A stretch of 64,000 bases of DNA, taken from Dastarcus helophoroides. Taxonomy: Eukaryota; Arthropoda; Insecta; Coleoptera; Bothrideridae. The notes under the pieces are model-generated. The model worked only from the letters and a program-made list of their open reading frames with translations, had not been told where the DNA came from and made no database searches. Positions 1-10,461 of the stretch are shown piece by piece. Positions within the stretch are counted from its first letter, which is position 1. The number at the start of each line of letters is the position of its first letter. The stretch lies in the NCBI GenBank assembly GCA_028583605.1, contig CM053327.1:20385629-20449628 (forward strand), given 5' to 3'. A program made the translations under genes and the position numbers.

Positions 1-945
1 AATAGTACATTTGATGATTTTCCAAAGAAAATATTTAAAACTAGTGATGCTAGTGTAGAGCCAATAAATTGCATCCCACCCGACATTCGAAAACTGGTAA
101 ATCGATGGATAAAAATGTGAAATTTACGACAAGTCATTGACTACAAAACTTAGTTATAGAAAGTTATGCAATCTAACAATTAAATCATTTACAGAGTATG
201 CTATTTAATATCTACTAACTGGAAATGTCACCATATTACAAATATTCTAGTTCAGTTGCCTTGGGCGACAATAAATTCCTCCCAAATTCTTAAAATTATC
301 GGAGACCTATCGTTAGAAAAACTGTTCAATTCGTTTCATTGCATTATAATAAACACAAATCAGGGTCGGTCGTTTTGTACTTCAGGACCGTCTAAATAGT
401 ATGGATTTTTATTTATGTATTTTATCAATGCCAAAAGATATAAAAAGTTCCTAAAGAATATTTTTTTGTATTAATACTTTGTTACCTTTCTAAACTGGCA
501 GTAGCTAAATAACTGCACACATCCTGCTCAAATCTATATTTTAGCTTCACTAAATTGATATATTAGTTATTTTTTATAATGCCAACTTGCTTAAATATTT
601 TTCTTAAAATCATCATAAACTCCTGGTCCAATAAGACCTCTGAACTAGTCAATGAAGCATAGTTTAGGCCAAATGTAGACTCCAATAATTGGAGTTATTC
701 CAAGATCTCCAAAATGTAGTTACTTTCGTATAGTTCTTATTATTACAATAGTTCTTATTAGTCCATGTGCTTCAAGGTTCTAAATATATTCAGTTGGGAA
801 TGTTTTGCAGGCCTATTTTCATTAGTTTGAAATTTTAAATTTACTAACTGTTCAAATTTTATATGCTACATCACGCACCTGTAATGTATGGTGCATTTAG
901 TTCGCTAAAAGAAATAACTTAAGCATTAAATATTTGTTTTTATAG
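1..945. other. Intron or 5' flank of obst-B, no exon found
   Basis: This AT-rich stretch precedes the first visible obst-B exon and ends in a normal acceptor (pyrimidine-rich run, then TATAG at 941-945). I searched it for a signal-peptide exon like those of the three downstream genes (ATG, 14-16 mostly hydrophobic codons, donor in phase 1) and saw none. The start of obst-B is therefore probably upstream of the window. No transposon fragment was recognised here. Confidence 0.5.
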
Positions 946-1925
946 GGTGCACATTAGCAGCTAGAAAACAGAATACTCCACCGCGGCAATCAGATCAAGG
1001 AGAAACAACAGACCAATGTCCGGAACCTTTTGGATTTTTCGCAGATGCGGAGCAATGTGACAAATATTACGAATGCAACGATGGAAAAATAACAGAGAAA
1101 CTCTGTCCTGATGGGATGGTTTTTAATGATTATAGTACGGAATATGAAAAATGTGATCTTCCGTATAATATCGACTGCACTTCAAGGCCCAAGTTGCGTA
1201 AGTTAAGAAAAATAATAAATATAGAGTATTTTTATAAAAATCATTTATTTAGAACAACCTCAACCAAGTACCCATTGTCCAAGAAAACATGGATATTTCT
1301 CTCATGAAGATCAAAAAATCTGTGATAAGTTCTACTATTGCGTGGATGGTAAATTTAATATGATCACATGTCCAAATGGTTTAGTATATAATGAAAAATC
1401 AGGAATCTGTGCATGGCCTGATGAAGCCAAGAAGAAGGGATGCTCCTCGGAAGGTAAAAATACATTAAAAGAAATTGCTACCATACTAATTTATCATTTT
1501 AGAGGTTTTTCAGTTTGAATGTCCTAAAGTAAATGAAAGTCACGCATTAACACATCCTCGCTATGCAGATCCTGAAGACTGTCAGTATTTTTACGTTTGT
1601 ATTAATGGCGCTACACCCAGAAGAAATGGTTGTAAACTAGGACAAGTTTTTGATGATGTTGGTAAAAAATGTGAATGGGCTCGTAAGGTTCCAGAATGGT
1701 AAGATTCAGTTATATGTTGCCTATGTTTGTGTATTCTATAAATATGATTTTTAAAGTGCCGATTGGTATAAAGGGCGATTGACGGATGAAGAACTGTTCG
1801 CACTAGAAAATCCTCCTACTGCAAGACCTCATGCTACAAAAGTAAGCAATAGGCGTAAATCATCAAGACCCCCACGAAAGCAACAAGTAATAGTTGCACG
1901 TGAAGAAGAAGAAGTGATTGAATAG
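946..1925 (+). CDS. obst-B: Obstructor-B / CPAP3-B, 3' four exons (5' partial)
   Basis: Secreted cuticular protein analogous to peritrophins, with three type-2 chitin-binding domains (CBM14/peritrophin-A); expected to bind chitin in the assembling cuticle. Exons: 946-1197, 1253-1453, 1503-1698, 1757-1925 (stop TAG 1923-1925), all with GT-AG borders. Frame in the first exon starts at TGC 948; two leading bases complete a codon from an upstream exon. Exon 1 here holds CBD1 (CPEPFGFFADAEQCDKYYEC, then KLCPDGMVF), exon 2 CBD2 (HCPRKHGYF, CDKFYYCVDG), exon 3 CBD3 (FECPKVNES, DCQYFYVC), and the last exon the final cysteine plus a basic tail beginning CADWYKGRLTDEEL and rich in Arg/Lys then Glu. The DWYK-RLTD-EL-ALENP tail and the NMITCP segment are what I recognise as obst-B rather than obst-A. 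About 272 residues are visible; the signal peptide is missing. AATAAA follows at 1960-1965. First gene of the same-strand CPAP3 array. Confidence 0.94.
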
Positions 1926-1959
1926 ATATAATTATGTATAAAGTTATGTAATATATTAT

Positions 1960-1965
1960 AATAAA
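1960..1965 (+). terminator. Poly(A) signal of obst-B
   Basis: AATAAA lies 35 bases after the obst-B stop codon, a plausible cleavage/polyadenylation signal for a short 3' UTR. Confidence 0.6.
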
Positions 1966-2156
1966 TTATTTAGCTTTTCATTTTTAACTTGAGCATTTGA
2001 ATTAAACATAATTGTGGTCAAATTTGAAAAATGAGAAAAATATTATAGTTATATCGAAAGTCACTTCAAGGTGAATGTCAATTTATTTCTCAGCAAATTT
2101 TATTTCATTAATTTTACCTAAAGAGTGGGTTCTTTGAATAGATTTACAATCGCAAT

Positions 2157-2424
2157 TAGGGTTACCACCTGTAACTTTCGGATATACGGGAGATTGGTAT
2201 TTAAAAAATTATTTTGCAATAATTTACGGAAGGAGATTATTTAAAGTGGAGTTTCGTCGTTTAGAGACATTTAATAACTAAAAAAAAACAGTATTTATCT
2301 TAAATTATAGGTTAAACACTATTTAATCTTACATAATGCTTCCTCCTTCAAAATACATAAGACTTCCTTTCAAATACGGGAGACACGGAAGAACCCGGAA
2401 AATACGGGAAATCTGGCAACTCTA
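2157..2424. repeat. Putative MITE with TAGRGTTRCCA ends
   Basis: The left end reads TAGGGTTACCACC and the right end, read in reverse complement, TAGAGTTGCCAG. Near both ends there are ATACGGGAGA/ATACGGGAAA motifs in opposite orientation. No coding capacity. Target-site duplication is not clear. It looks like a short non-autonomous element, class not assigned. Confidence 0.4.
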
Positions 2425-3034
2425 GTAGCAATAGATATAAATGAACTTTCTTTAGAATTTACATGTTAGAAAATAATTTCTGTACTATATAGTCATATAA
2501 TCAGGCAATAAAAAATTAATATTTAAGGCATATAATTTTCGACACAATTACAAAAATAATTAGCTAGGTGTTTCTTTTACACTGTGCCTTTATCCAGTTA
2601 ACGGCATATTGTTTGGCTCTATGTTTGCTTCTTTTAAATTTAACTTAAGGATAGATGAGGTTTTCTGTGATTATCATTTGCACTTTGCGTTAGGGTTTGG
2701 CTCTACTGGTTGAGTTTTAAAAAAATGTTGATCCTAATACATTATAATTTATTTCATTATTTCCAATCAGAATATGACATAAATATATTTTGTTTAAAAA
2801 AACCTGCCACTTTCCTTAAATTGGTACCGCATTCAACTGTAGGTGAACTTCAGAAATTAACAAGTTTTTTTTTTTAAACTGGTATAGAACGATGCTGATA
2901 CAACAAGGAATACAATGTACTATCGTATTAATTTCACACTTTGTAAACAGATTGAATTCAAATGTTTGCCGTCAAAAACAGCTCATAGGAAAGAATATGC
3001 CAATATCATTGAAACAAAAAACAATCATATTCTC

Positions 3035-3230
3035 TTAAGCCGTTTTTAGAGTCACGCGGGTGGCACCCGTCACCCGCGCGCAGGATAGGTAGGATACATT
3101 TGTTTGCAGCGACGCACCCGCGTGCGGCCACCCGTTCCATTCTAAATAACATGCTGCAAACAAATGTATCCTACCTACCCGCGCGCGGGTGACGGGTTCT
3201 ACCCGCGCGACTCTAAAAACGGCCTTACGG
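3035..3230. mobile_element. GC-rich foldback MITE
   Basis: Two arms of about 85 bp face each other: 3036-3125 (starting TAAGCCGTTTTTAGAGTC) and 3137-3227 (ending GACTCTAAAAACGGCCTTA). Both contain runs of CACCCGCGCG and a shared GGATACATTTGTTTGCAGC. The GC content is far above the surrounding DNA. Left flank TTAA and right flank TTAC could be a degraded TTAA target duplication. The predicted 119-aa reading frame across it is a by-product of the palindrome, not a gene. Confidence 0.75.
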
Positions 3231-3470
3231 CAGAGGTGAGGAACATGCGGCCCCCGTGTGGTTTGTGTGAAACATACTTCATGTGGCAACAGGACCAAAC
3301 GTTTCAAAAAAGGGAATGTTTTTAATACATTGCTCTCTCGTTCAGATATATTTGCAAAACATTTTCTGAAGCCAGCAAAAATACTAAATGGCAAAAAAGA
3401 TGAATATTTAGATATCTTCGGTTCTTTAATAGAAGAATATAATGATAAATTTGCACATTTTGAATAGTAA
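3231..3470 (+). mobile_element. hAT-like transposon fragment
   Basis: Begins with CAGAGGTGAGGAACATGCGG, typical of hAT terminal inverted repeats, directly next to the GC-rich foldback. It runs into an open frame ending TAG 3465-3467 whose C-terminal part (SRSDIFAKHF, ILNGKKDEYLDIFGSLIEEY, NDKFAHFE) resembles the middle of GTF2IRD2/ZBED-type hAT transposases. The second TIR was not found, so this is a deleted remnant. Confidence 0.5.
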
Positions 3471-4399
3471 ACTATTGCTATGAAACTTTATTTAAAATAT
3501 ATTTAGTAGATACATCCGAGGCCTGTACAGTACTACCAATGTAATTATTTGAATCGGTAGAATTGAGTCGACGAAATATTAAAATAAAATTAATAGCGCC
3601 AAAGACTATATGACAAAATTTCTATGAATTTGTACCTTCGTTTTGAAGTTTGCTTGATTCCATTTATATTGATTGCGCCAAACGGCGATTGCATTAGATT
3701 TTAATTTGTCAATCGCTGGTTGTGATTTATTACTCTCTAAAAAACACTTTAAAACTAAGGATAAATATAAACAACAATAAAATTTAACTTTTCCGTCAGT
3801 TCACCTTGCTGTACGTCGTCAGAAACTGAGATTATTTAAATTATTCTCTCTCTACAATTTTTTCATTTACTGTCAGAAATAATTTGGACAGCTCAATGTG
3901 TCATTTCTTGAGATATTTTCCTTTTTCCCACAATTTCTGTCTCATTTCAATTAAACAATTATCCCGATTTAATAAAATCAAAGGTGATTCTTTTAATTTC
4001 CTATTTTAGGATGTGTTTACATACAAATTAAAAGATGGACATTCCTTAAGAATCTGTAAAGGAAGCAACTCGCGAAGAAAATTTATATGGTTTCTAAAGA
4101 CTACCAGACTACCAATAATGGTTTTTATGGCAAATTGGTTAATGCTATATCATACTGACTGTTTGCAAATGGCTGCATCGAAGTTCCTGTTTTCTGGTAT
4201 ATGAATCTCTACCAGGAAAACGACCAATCGAAACCTCTATAAACCCTATATTATTTAGATGCTTTTTGATAGGGTTATCCAAAATGGATGATGTTCTATT
4301 AAAAAAAATGAAGGTTATATCAACACTCTGTGTATAATTAGTATGTATGTACAATAAAATGAAAAAAGTTTTAAAATGAGCTTGCTATATGGCTACCTT

Positions 4400-5620
4400 T
4401 GAACAATATTTCATTTCGATATCTCTTTCAACTTAGGAGCTATTTTCCAGAGACCAGGAACCAGACACTAATCTTCAAAGTGCAGCAGTTTTGGATGGCT
4501 TCACTCATTGTACAGACAGTAAATTCCTCCCAGAACAAGCGCTCGTTCAGAGTGAAGGTGAAAGAAGAGCTTTCAAACTCCTATAGGCAATGGGATTCCC
4601 CAAGGATTGGCTTAGTCATGTTGCAGACATACCTAGGACTGACCAAACTCTGTTGGTCACCTATGCAGATAACAAAGCTCTGTAGGGCCATAATTTGTCA
4701 TCAGAATACTTCAGACAATAGAGAGTCCAGGTCAACGAAAGCCAGATCTAGGTTATTTTTTTCACTAGAGGAATGCTTCAACCCTATGTTTCCATTTAAG
4801 TCCAAACGTCGATTAGAGAATTCAGGTAAAGGCGTAGTTTCTGATAAACTACTTTATGTTCTAGACTCGCATATAGTGTGCAGTCTCCTAAGACAAGGGG
4901 AGAATGTTAAAGAGACTGCTGCAGGCAATGATCAGTAGAAATCATCAAGACTGCCCTTGGGTTTAAACTAGATTAGATGTTAGTTTTTCTCTGAAGATGA
5001 CAGCTTGGCTGTCGAAACGCTTTAGAGCAACCTTTGTTGTGTTTTTTAATTTTCTGTGTTTCAATTTTTGAAGATAACCAAGGACCAGTCCGTTCCTTTA
5101 AACTACTGTTATTTAAATCAATCATAAGATCCGCAATGACTTATGCATCTGTAACTTGATCATATACTACCGATATTCATATCAAGAAACTTCGGGTGTT
5201 CCGGAACAACATTCTACCACAAGCAAGCTATTTATCAGAAAGGAACACTCAACAAAGGTCTATTAAAGGTTAGATAATTTCTCAGAGAGGTAAATTTCAG
5301 GACCATGTTGAAGACAAAAGTTCATCTCAATGAGCTGTTTCGAAACACAGACCACGATCCAACTCTTCCCACTTAAATTTTAAGACCAATGATGATCTTC
5401 TAGTTATCAGTAGCGTTAATCTTTCGAAAAGAAATGTTTACAGCTTAGCACTCCAGTGCTATTAATGTGCAGTTTCGATGGAGAGGTTGCGGGTCAATAT
5501 TTCGGCCCGAAGAAGCATAGGATTTGTTGATAACCGCTAGCCGGAGTTCAATACTACCTGTATTATCTTCCCAGGTGCCTGTAATGGCTTTCCTCTGCCG
5601 AAATAAAAAAAAATTTGTTT
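4400..5620 (+). mobile_element. Degenerate Jockey-clade non-LTR retrotransposon
   Basis: Translated pieces in shifting frames match the reverse transcriptase of Jockey-type elements: SYFPETRNQ, then a degraded GIPQG motif, then DIPRTDQTLLVTYADNKAL (catalytic YADD read as YADN) around 4600-4680, followed by VNES. The conserved C-terminal part resumes at 5105-5260 (SIIRSAMTYASV, HIKKLRVFRNNILPQAS). An A-rich 3' end follows the CCGAAATAAAAAAAAA near 5600-5615. The copy has many stops and frameshifts and is interrupted by the hairpin repeat at about 4984-5100. The 179-codon frame at 4399-4938 is a chance reading across the decayed RT. Confidence 0.6.
4984..5100 (+). ncRNA. Hammerhead-like hairpin of a Penelope-type repeat
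   Basis: Core CTGAAGA at 4991-4997, perfect 6-bp stem GACAGC/GCTGTC (4999-5004 with 5008-5013, TTG loop), then GAAA at 5014-5017. A 4-bp outer pairing TTCT (4987-4990) with AGAG (5024-5027) closes it. This is the CUGANGA-stem-GAAA arrangement of minimal hammerhead ribozymes known from Penelope-like elements, with one extra base before stem II. Stem III would be only the near-palindrome ACGCTT. The 3' flank up to GTCCGTTCC is shared with the inverted copy at 59.5 kb. Activity is not shown. Confidence 0.5.
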
Positions 5621-5639
5621 AATAAATAAATATTATATA

Positions 5640-7860
5640 TTAATGTTATCCCCGATTGTCACTTTTACCATTCTAATCGATATGTCTCGAAAACATGCAT
5701 GAACGATGCGTTTTGGAGTTGTTCAGTTTAAAATCGATTCCTCACATAAGTAGATCTTATGCATGTCCTATGCAAGCGAACGATTGTTTTTGTTTTGAGC
5801 GATTGTTAAATTATGTATGTTTCTCATATTAAAGTTAAGGGAAGATTTAATTTTAGGAGTGTGTCACATGACAATCTTGCATTATCAGCACAGCATGGAT
5901 GTTTTTTGGTACAACAACCCCTTTTTTGTGCATGAGAGAACGACGAGCACAGTAACTGCTCTTATTATAAATCGTTGTACAAAAATGTTCGAAAGTTTAT
6001 TCGACTTTTGGCTTGAGATGAGATTTTGAAGCTACTGTAAAAACAAAAATAATGAGCAGCTCATTACTGCTTTGTTAAGTAAGACAACAAAAACAACTTA
6101 TTTTATTAAACTTCAAATTTTCTGACTAGCTGAGTTAGACAATAAGCCTAGCTGAACTACAATTAAGGCAAATATGATCCTATTGGAGGTTCATTAAAAT
6201 AAGGCACCTAAACCAGGCTTTTGTTTCATACTTACTAAGGTCTCTATAACCTCTTTACCTGCAGAAATTAAAGAGTGTATTGTCATATTGGTTAATATTC
6301 ATACATATTAAACTTTCACATATTGGCTCCCGCGCAAGTGAAAGTGTGATAAAACTAAACCAAATGTCTATTCACGTACTCTTACATAATGTCGTCGTCA
6401 TTCAATAAGTTTTTTTGACTTGTTCGCATTATGGTTCAGATTTGTAATTAAAATACTGGTTTATGCTAATTTTTTTGTTTCTGAAACTACAAATAGCACA
6501 CAAAAATTACGTAATTATAATTATTTCTTAGAGTTTAGTATTTAACTGAGGTATGATGCGACTTATGTATCAATACATTTGATATACAGGTTTCATTTAC
6601 AGCTACAAACACAAACTATTAAAAAAATTGATAATTGTAGACATATCGGAAACTGGATGTCTCCTATATCAGTAAATAATAAAAGCTAAATAATTATTTA
6701 ACTAATATATTAAATATGTATTTTTAATGATACTAGTGTAACGTTAAAATTCTTCAACAATTAAATTTGGTAATATATTATTCATATTTAAAAATATGAT
6801 AAGTAATAACTACATGTTTTTTTAATATCATTTTTATGATGCATATCGTAGTTTAAATTTTTTATGTTCCATTTTCTTCGGCATTGAGTGTACTTTCAAG
6901 ACAAGATTGAACACCAAACACACTATCAAGTTCCTTTATATTGACCTCAGAAGGTCGCTTAAAGGTACATTGTGACATTCCTGGGTGTTTTCAATTAAAT
7001 TTTATTCGTTCAGGTTTTCTTTCAAGGTTATAATATCACCTCGAATTAAATAGGTATAAATAGAAAGCCAAAATGAAACTCTAATTATCACACAAATGAT
7101 AAAAAATGTGCGAATATCCAAAAATTATAATTATACCCTAAATGCAAGTTTACTGCAATTATTTTGCAATTAAATTAGAATTACATTTTTCCTGGTGCTT
7201 TTATGCTTTTACTAAATTAAAGTCTCATTTATATATGTAGTAATATCTGATGGATTTTTGAAATTATTTGGCGAAAGACGAATTTCAAATTAATTAATTT
7301 TCTGCATTTAAAATAAATAAAATGCAGATAGCATTTTAAGCAGCTTTTGAACGACACATATTTTCAGAATGGAAACCCTGGTTGACAAATTTTATTTTTA
7401 TCAAGTCGGCTAAGGCACTTTGAAAAATGAAAACTACTTGTAATAAAGAGCAGATTTAAAGGAAAAACGGTGGTGGCCGCAATTTCAATCATAGCCGCAG
7501 GCATCGCACTTTTTGCAGCCTCACTTTCAACACAACCGGAAAAACACTTGATAATTATCACTTAAAATTTTATATATTATGGATTAATTTAAAGGGGAAA
7601 ATAAAGTAATATTTGAAAAATGACAAAATACTGGCCTTTTATCATTGTCTAAACAAAGACATAATCTCTTTTCCAGACCTTGAGCAACATTTGTCAGAAT
7701 ATCTGGGCAGCATTTCTGAATCTCTTCTGATGCATTTCTTCATACTACCTGGTTTTTGTTGGAGATCTGATAGGGATTGGACCGTCTTAAAAATAATTTT
7801 TAATTTAATATAAATTCAATATTTTAAAATTAAATTTTAACTTAAGGATTTAAGTTAAAA
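5640..7860. other. Intergenic, no confident gene
   Basis: AT-rich sequence with only short reading frames of biased composition. One 41-codon frame on the minus strand (6862-6982) looks protein-like and is reported separately. No repeat family was recognised. Confidence 0.5.
6862..6982 (-). other. Possible terminal exon or old gene fragment (minus)
   Basis: On the minus strand an open frame reads GMSQCTFKRPSEVNIKELDS, then VFGVQSCLESTLNAEENGT and a TAA (plus-strand 6862-6864). It is preceded by a possible acceptor CACCCAG ending at 6981, but without a pyrimidine tract, and by an in-frame TGA just upstream. Composition is more protein-like than the surroundings. I do not recognise the family. 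It could equally be a transposon relic. Confidence 0.15.
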
Positions 7861-7882
7861 AACAAATATTTCTAAAAGTCTT

Positions 7883-7920
7883 GGATGTTTCGCCCACTAT
7901 CGTAGGTGGCTTCTTCAGGA
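7883..7920 (-). ncRNA. Second hammerhead-like hairpin (minus strand)
   Basis: Read on the minus strand: CTGAAGA (7912-7918), a stem of GCCAC against GTGGGC with one bulge, then GAAAC (7887-7891). It has the same core order as the hairpin at 4.99 kb but an unrelated stem sequence, so a different Penelope-type family. Outer stem pairing is poor. Confidence 0.35.
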
Positions 7921-7979
7921 ACAAAAAAAACTTTAATTAAAAATTGCAAAAATACAAGGAAAATAGTCAAATTATGAAA

Positions 7980-8225
7980 ACCAAATACAAAACAGCAGAG
8001 CTGTTAACTCAGTATGTCCACCATAACAGAGGTGAAACTTTTCTGAAATAGACAATTAACAGTGGCACAAAGGATAGATGGGATAGAAGAACACCTGACT
8101 GAGAAGGTGACTCAGTAGTGTGTCTAGTGCATCAGAGGCGAAATCCATCCGAAATAGACAATCAACAATGGCACAAAGGATACATAAAACAGAAGAGCAT
8201 GGTAACTTAGTATGTCATACTGAGT
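7980..8225. repeat. Diverged tandem repeat, unit about 105 bp
   Basis: GAAATAGACAATTAACAGTG at about 8045 recurs with few changes at about 8151, each followed by GGCACAAAGGATA. The preceding GAGGTGAAAC/GAGGCGAAAT and the AACTCAGTATGTC/AACTTAGTATGTC blocks recur at the same spacing, giving two full units and a partial one. It lies beside the minus-strand hammerhead-like hairpin and may belong to the same element. Confidence 0.6.
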
Positions 8226-8999
8226 TAAAAACAAAAATATTTTAAAATTCCCTCTTTGTTTATCCTACGACGCGACATCGGCGTCCGTACACTGTGACTG
8301 CGTAAATTTTGAGAAGCATCGTACAATACATTTGTTTTTATACTTAAATTTGGATCACTTTTGTTTAGATCTTTAAATAAATAATTTTTATATAAATTAC
8401 ATGAATTTGTTAGCAATTAAAATTCTGTGAACATTTTTTATTGTACGATATATTACAGGTCTAAAAGAAACCTTTTATTGTGAACAGAATCAGTAGTCAC
8501 ACTGCGTTACTTGTTGCTTACGGGTTTTTCGGCACAATCAACATTGACAATGCATGCCGCAATTTAAGTACTGTTAGTATTTCGTTAGCAAATTTGGATA
8601 ATTTTTATGTTTTTCATAGACAAGTCGGTCATTTTGAGCATACGTTTCCAAGTATTAAATTAAAATTAGATTCATGAATGAGTGCGATTAGTTACTAATT
8701 TATTAACTATCAAAGACAGTTTTTATGTTCTCAAAATTAGATCTGTACTTTAAAATGAATAGAGACTTTGCTCTCTAAAATACGTTCTTTTTTATTTAGT
8801 TTTCATTATTGTAAATACCTTTTTAAACCTTTGTTACTCTTGTTTTTTCAACTCAGTTAAATTATAGAAATATATTATTTTATTCCTTTGGTAACAACAG
8901 TAAAATCTGTAAAATGTAGGAAGATACAAATGTGGGAATCTGGCAGCTCATATCTATTTTATATTATTATTGTTATACTAACGTACTATTATACCAATG

Positions 9000-9550
9000 T
9001 TATAAAGAGATAATCCCTACTCGAGCGAAAAACCTATCGAAATTATTCAAATCAGTTACAAGAAATTTGGAAAGATCACGGCATACATGAGCACTTATAA
9101 GGGATTTTCGGAATTTGTCCTCTAAGAGGGAGAAAGAGGGTGAAATGGAGTTTCGAAATGAGCATGGAACATAGTTAACAATGCATTTCCAAGTTTAAAA
9201 TTTTATGTAAATAATTAAAAATTATTAGGCACATATTCATCAGGTTCTAAGAATTTAACCCTTGAGAGGGCAAAACGGATTCATAGATTGTATGGAACAT
9301 AGTTAGTAGTGTGTCTTATGAAGTAAAAATTTGAGTAAATAATCTATGAAAGAAATAATGAACCTCGTATTTCGCCGATTTTAACAATCCAGGTACAAAG
9401 GGGGTAAAAAGGGGTTCGAAATTTGGCAAAGAAAAATTTAAAAAATCATTTTATAACCCAACATTGTGTGTAAGGAATATATGAAATATATAATTGGGCA
9501 CATATTTGGTCGATTTTAATTCTTTAACCTCTAAAAAATGGGTATCAATG
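9000..9550. repeat. Degenerate tandem repeat, period about 150 bp
   Basis: Motifs recur three to four times: a variant of GATTTT(T/C)(G)GAATTT or GATTTTAACAATCC, then CTCTAAGAGGG / CTTGAGAGGG / GTACAAAGGGGG, then a GGGTGAAATGGAGTTCGAAAT-like block and GGCACATATT. Copies sit near 9100, 9230, 9370 and 9500. No coding capacity. Confidence 0.45.
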
Positions 9551-10360
9551 TTTTCTAACGTATCGATTAAAATTCAACAAATTAAGAACGAACAATTCAA
9601 AGAAAATAAATATTGAATTCTCTAAATCTAAAGAACAATTTTAAATATAATTTTGAACAAGAATACTTTCTTGTTTCATACTGTAGTGGGGTTTTAGTTA
9701 TTTTAACATTAATTTTTTTAGTTACTTATTAGAAGGTATAATAATTATTTTCTTCAGAGGAGTACATGGTCAGAAAGATTTGAAGGGCACAGGTCTAGAC
9801 ATTTTCCATCCAGGCGAAGCCGGTGAATCTAAATTTTCATTTTTATTTTTTATATTTATTTATAAAAAGTATTCATGAGTTGTTACAACTGACATCTTTT
9901 CCCAATTATTTTAAAACTCCCATTTTCAATATGGTTAGTTGAGTTATTAAAATATCTTGTAAACGTTTTATTGGAAATAAGGTGAAAATACTTTCTAAAA
10001 TAAATTGCAAATGCACATCATTATATAAAATTATACTTTCAAGGCGATCATAAGGTTAAGGGTTCAAATCTAAATGACAGAAGCGGAATTCACTTTTATA
10101 AATGTCACCTTTAAATTTGCTAAAAAAAATCCGATTCACATAAACTTGGTAAATACTTAAACCGATTAGCAAAATTGTCAAAGGTTTGCCTAAAAAATCT
10201 GAAATATTTGTGATTATAATCGCATATTTTACATGCAAAAGAAAGGTTAAATGTTTAGCAAGCGAGTAGCAAACTGCAAAATGAGTTTGCCAATCAAGTT
10301 GTAGAAACGCCGCATATCTTACGAGTAGTAAATGTGTTATTGTACAGCGGCTCAGAGTTC

Positions 10361-10461
10361 TTAAATAACGTAGAGCTGCTAAGACCTCCAGTCACACATA
10401 AAGAGGTAGGCACTGTCTTACCTATTATCTAAAAGTTAAATTAATAGTCGTGTAATATAAA
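10361..10461 (+). promoter_or_regulatory. Putative core promoter and 5' UTR of obst-A
   Basis: TTAAATAA at 10361-10368 is TATA-like and lies 29 bases before the A of CCAGTC (10390), close to the arthropod initiator TCAGTY. The resulting 5' UTR of about 70 bases leads to ATG 10462 in the context AAAATGA. Inferred from motif spacing only. Confidence 0.35.

Noticed and set aside
1116..1307. 63-codon frame starting MVFNDYSTEYEKC
   Set aside because: It is the end of an obst-B exon running through the 55-base intron into the next exon in the wrong frame.
3035..3394. 119-codon minus-strand frame
   Set aside because: It crosses the GC-rich palindrome and the hAT terminus; composition follows the repeat, not a protein.
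4399..4938. 179-codon frame as a host gene
   Set aside because: Parts align, in several frames, to a decayed Jockey RT; the single-frame translation is a chance product.
7980..8225. CRISPR-like array
   Set aside because: Only two to three diverged units of about 105 bp without short identical repeats and spacers; eukaryotic context.
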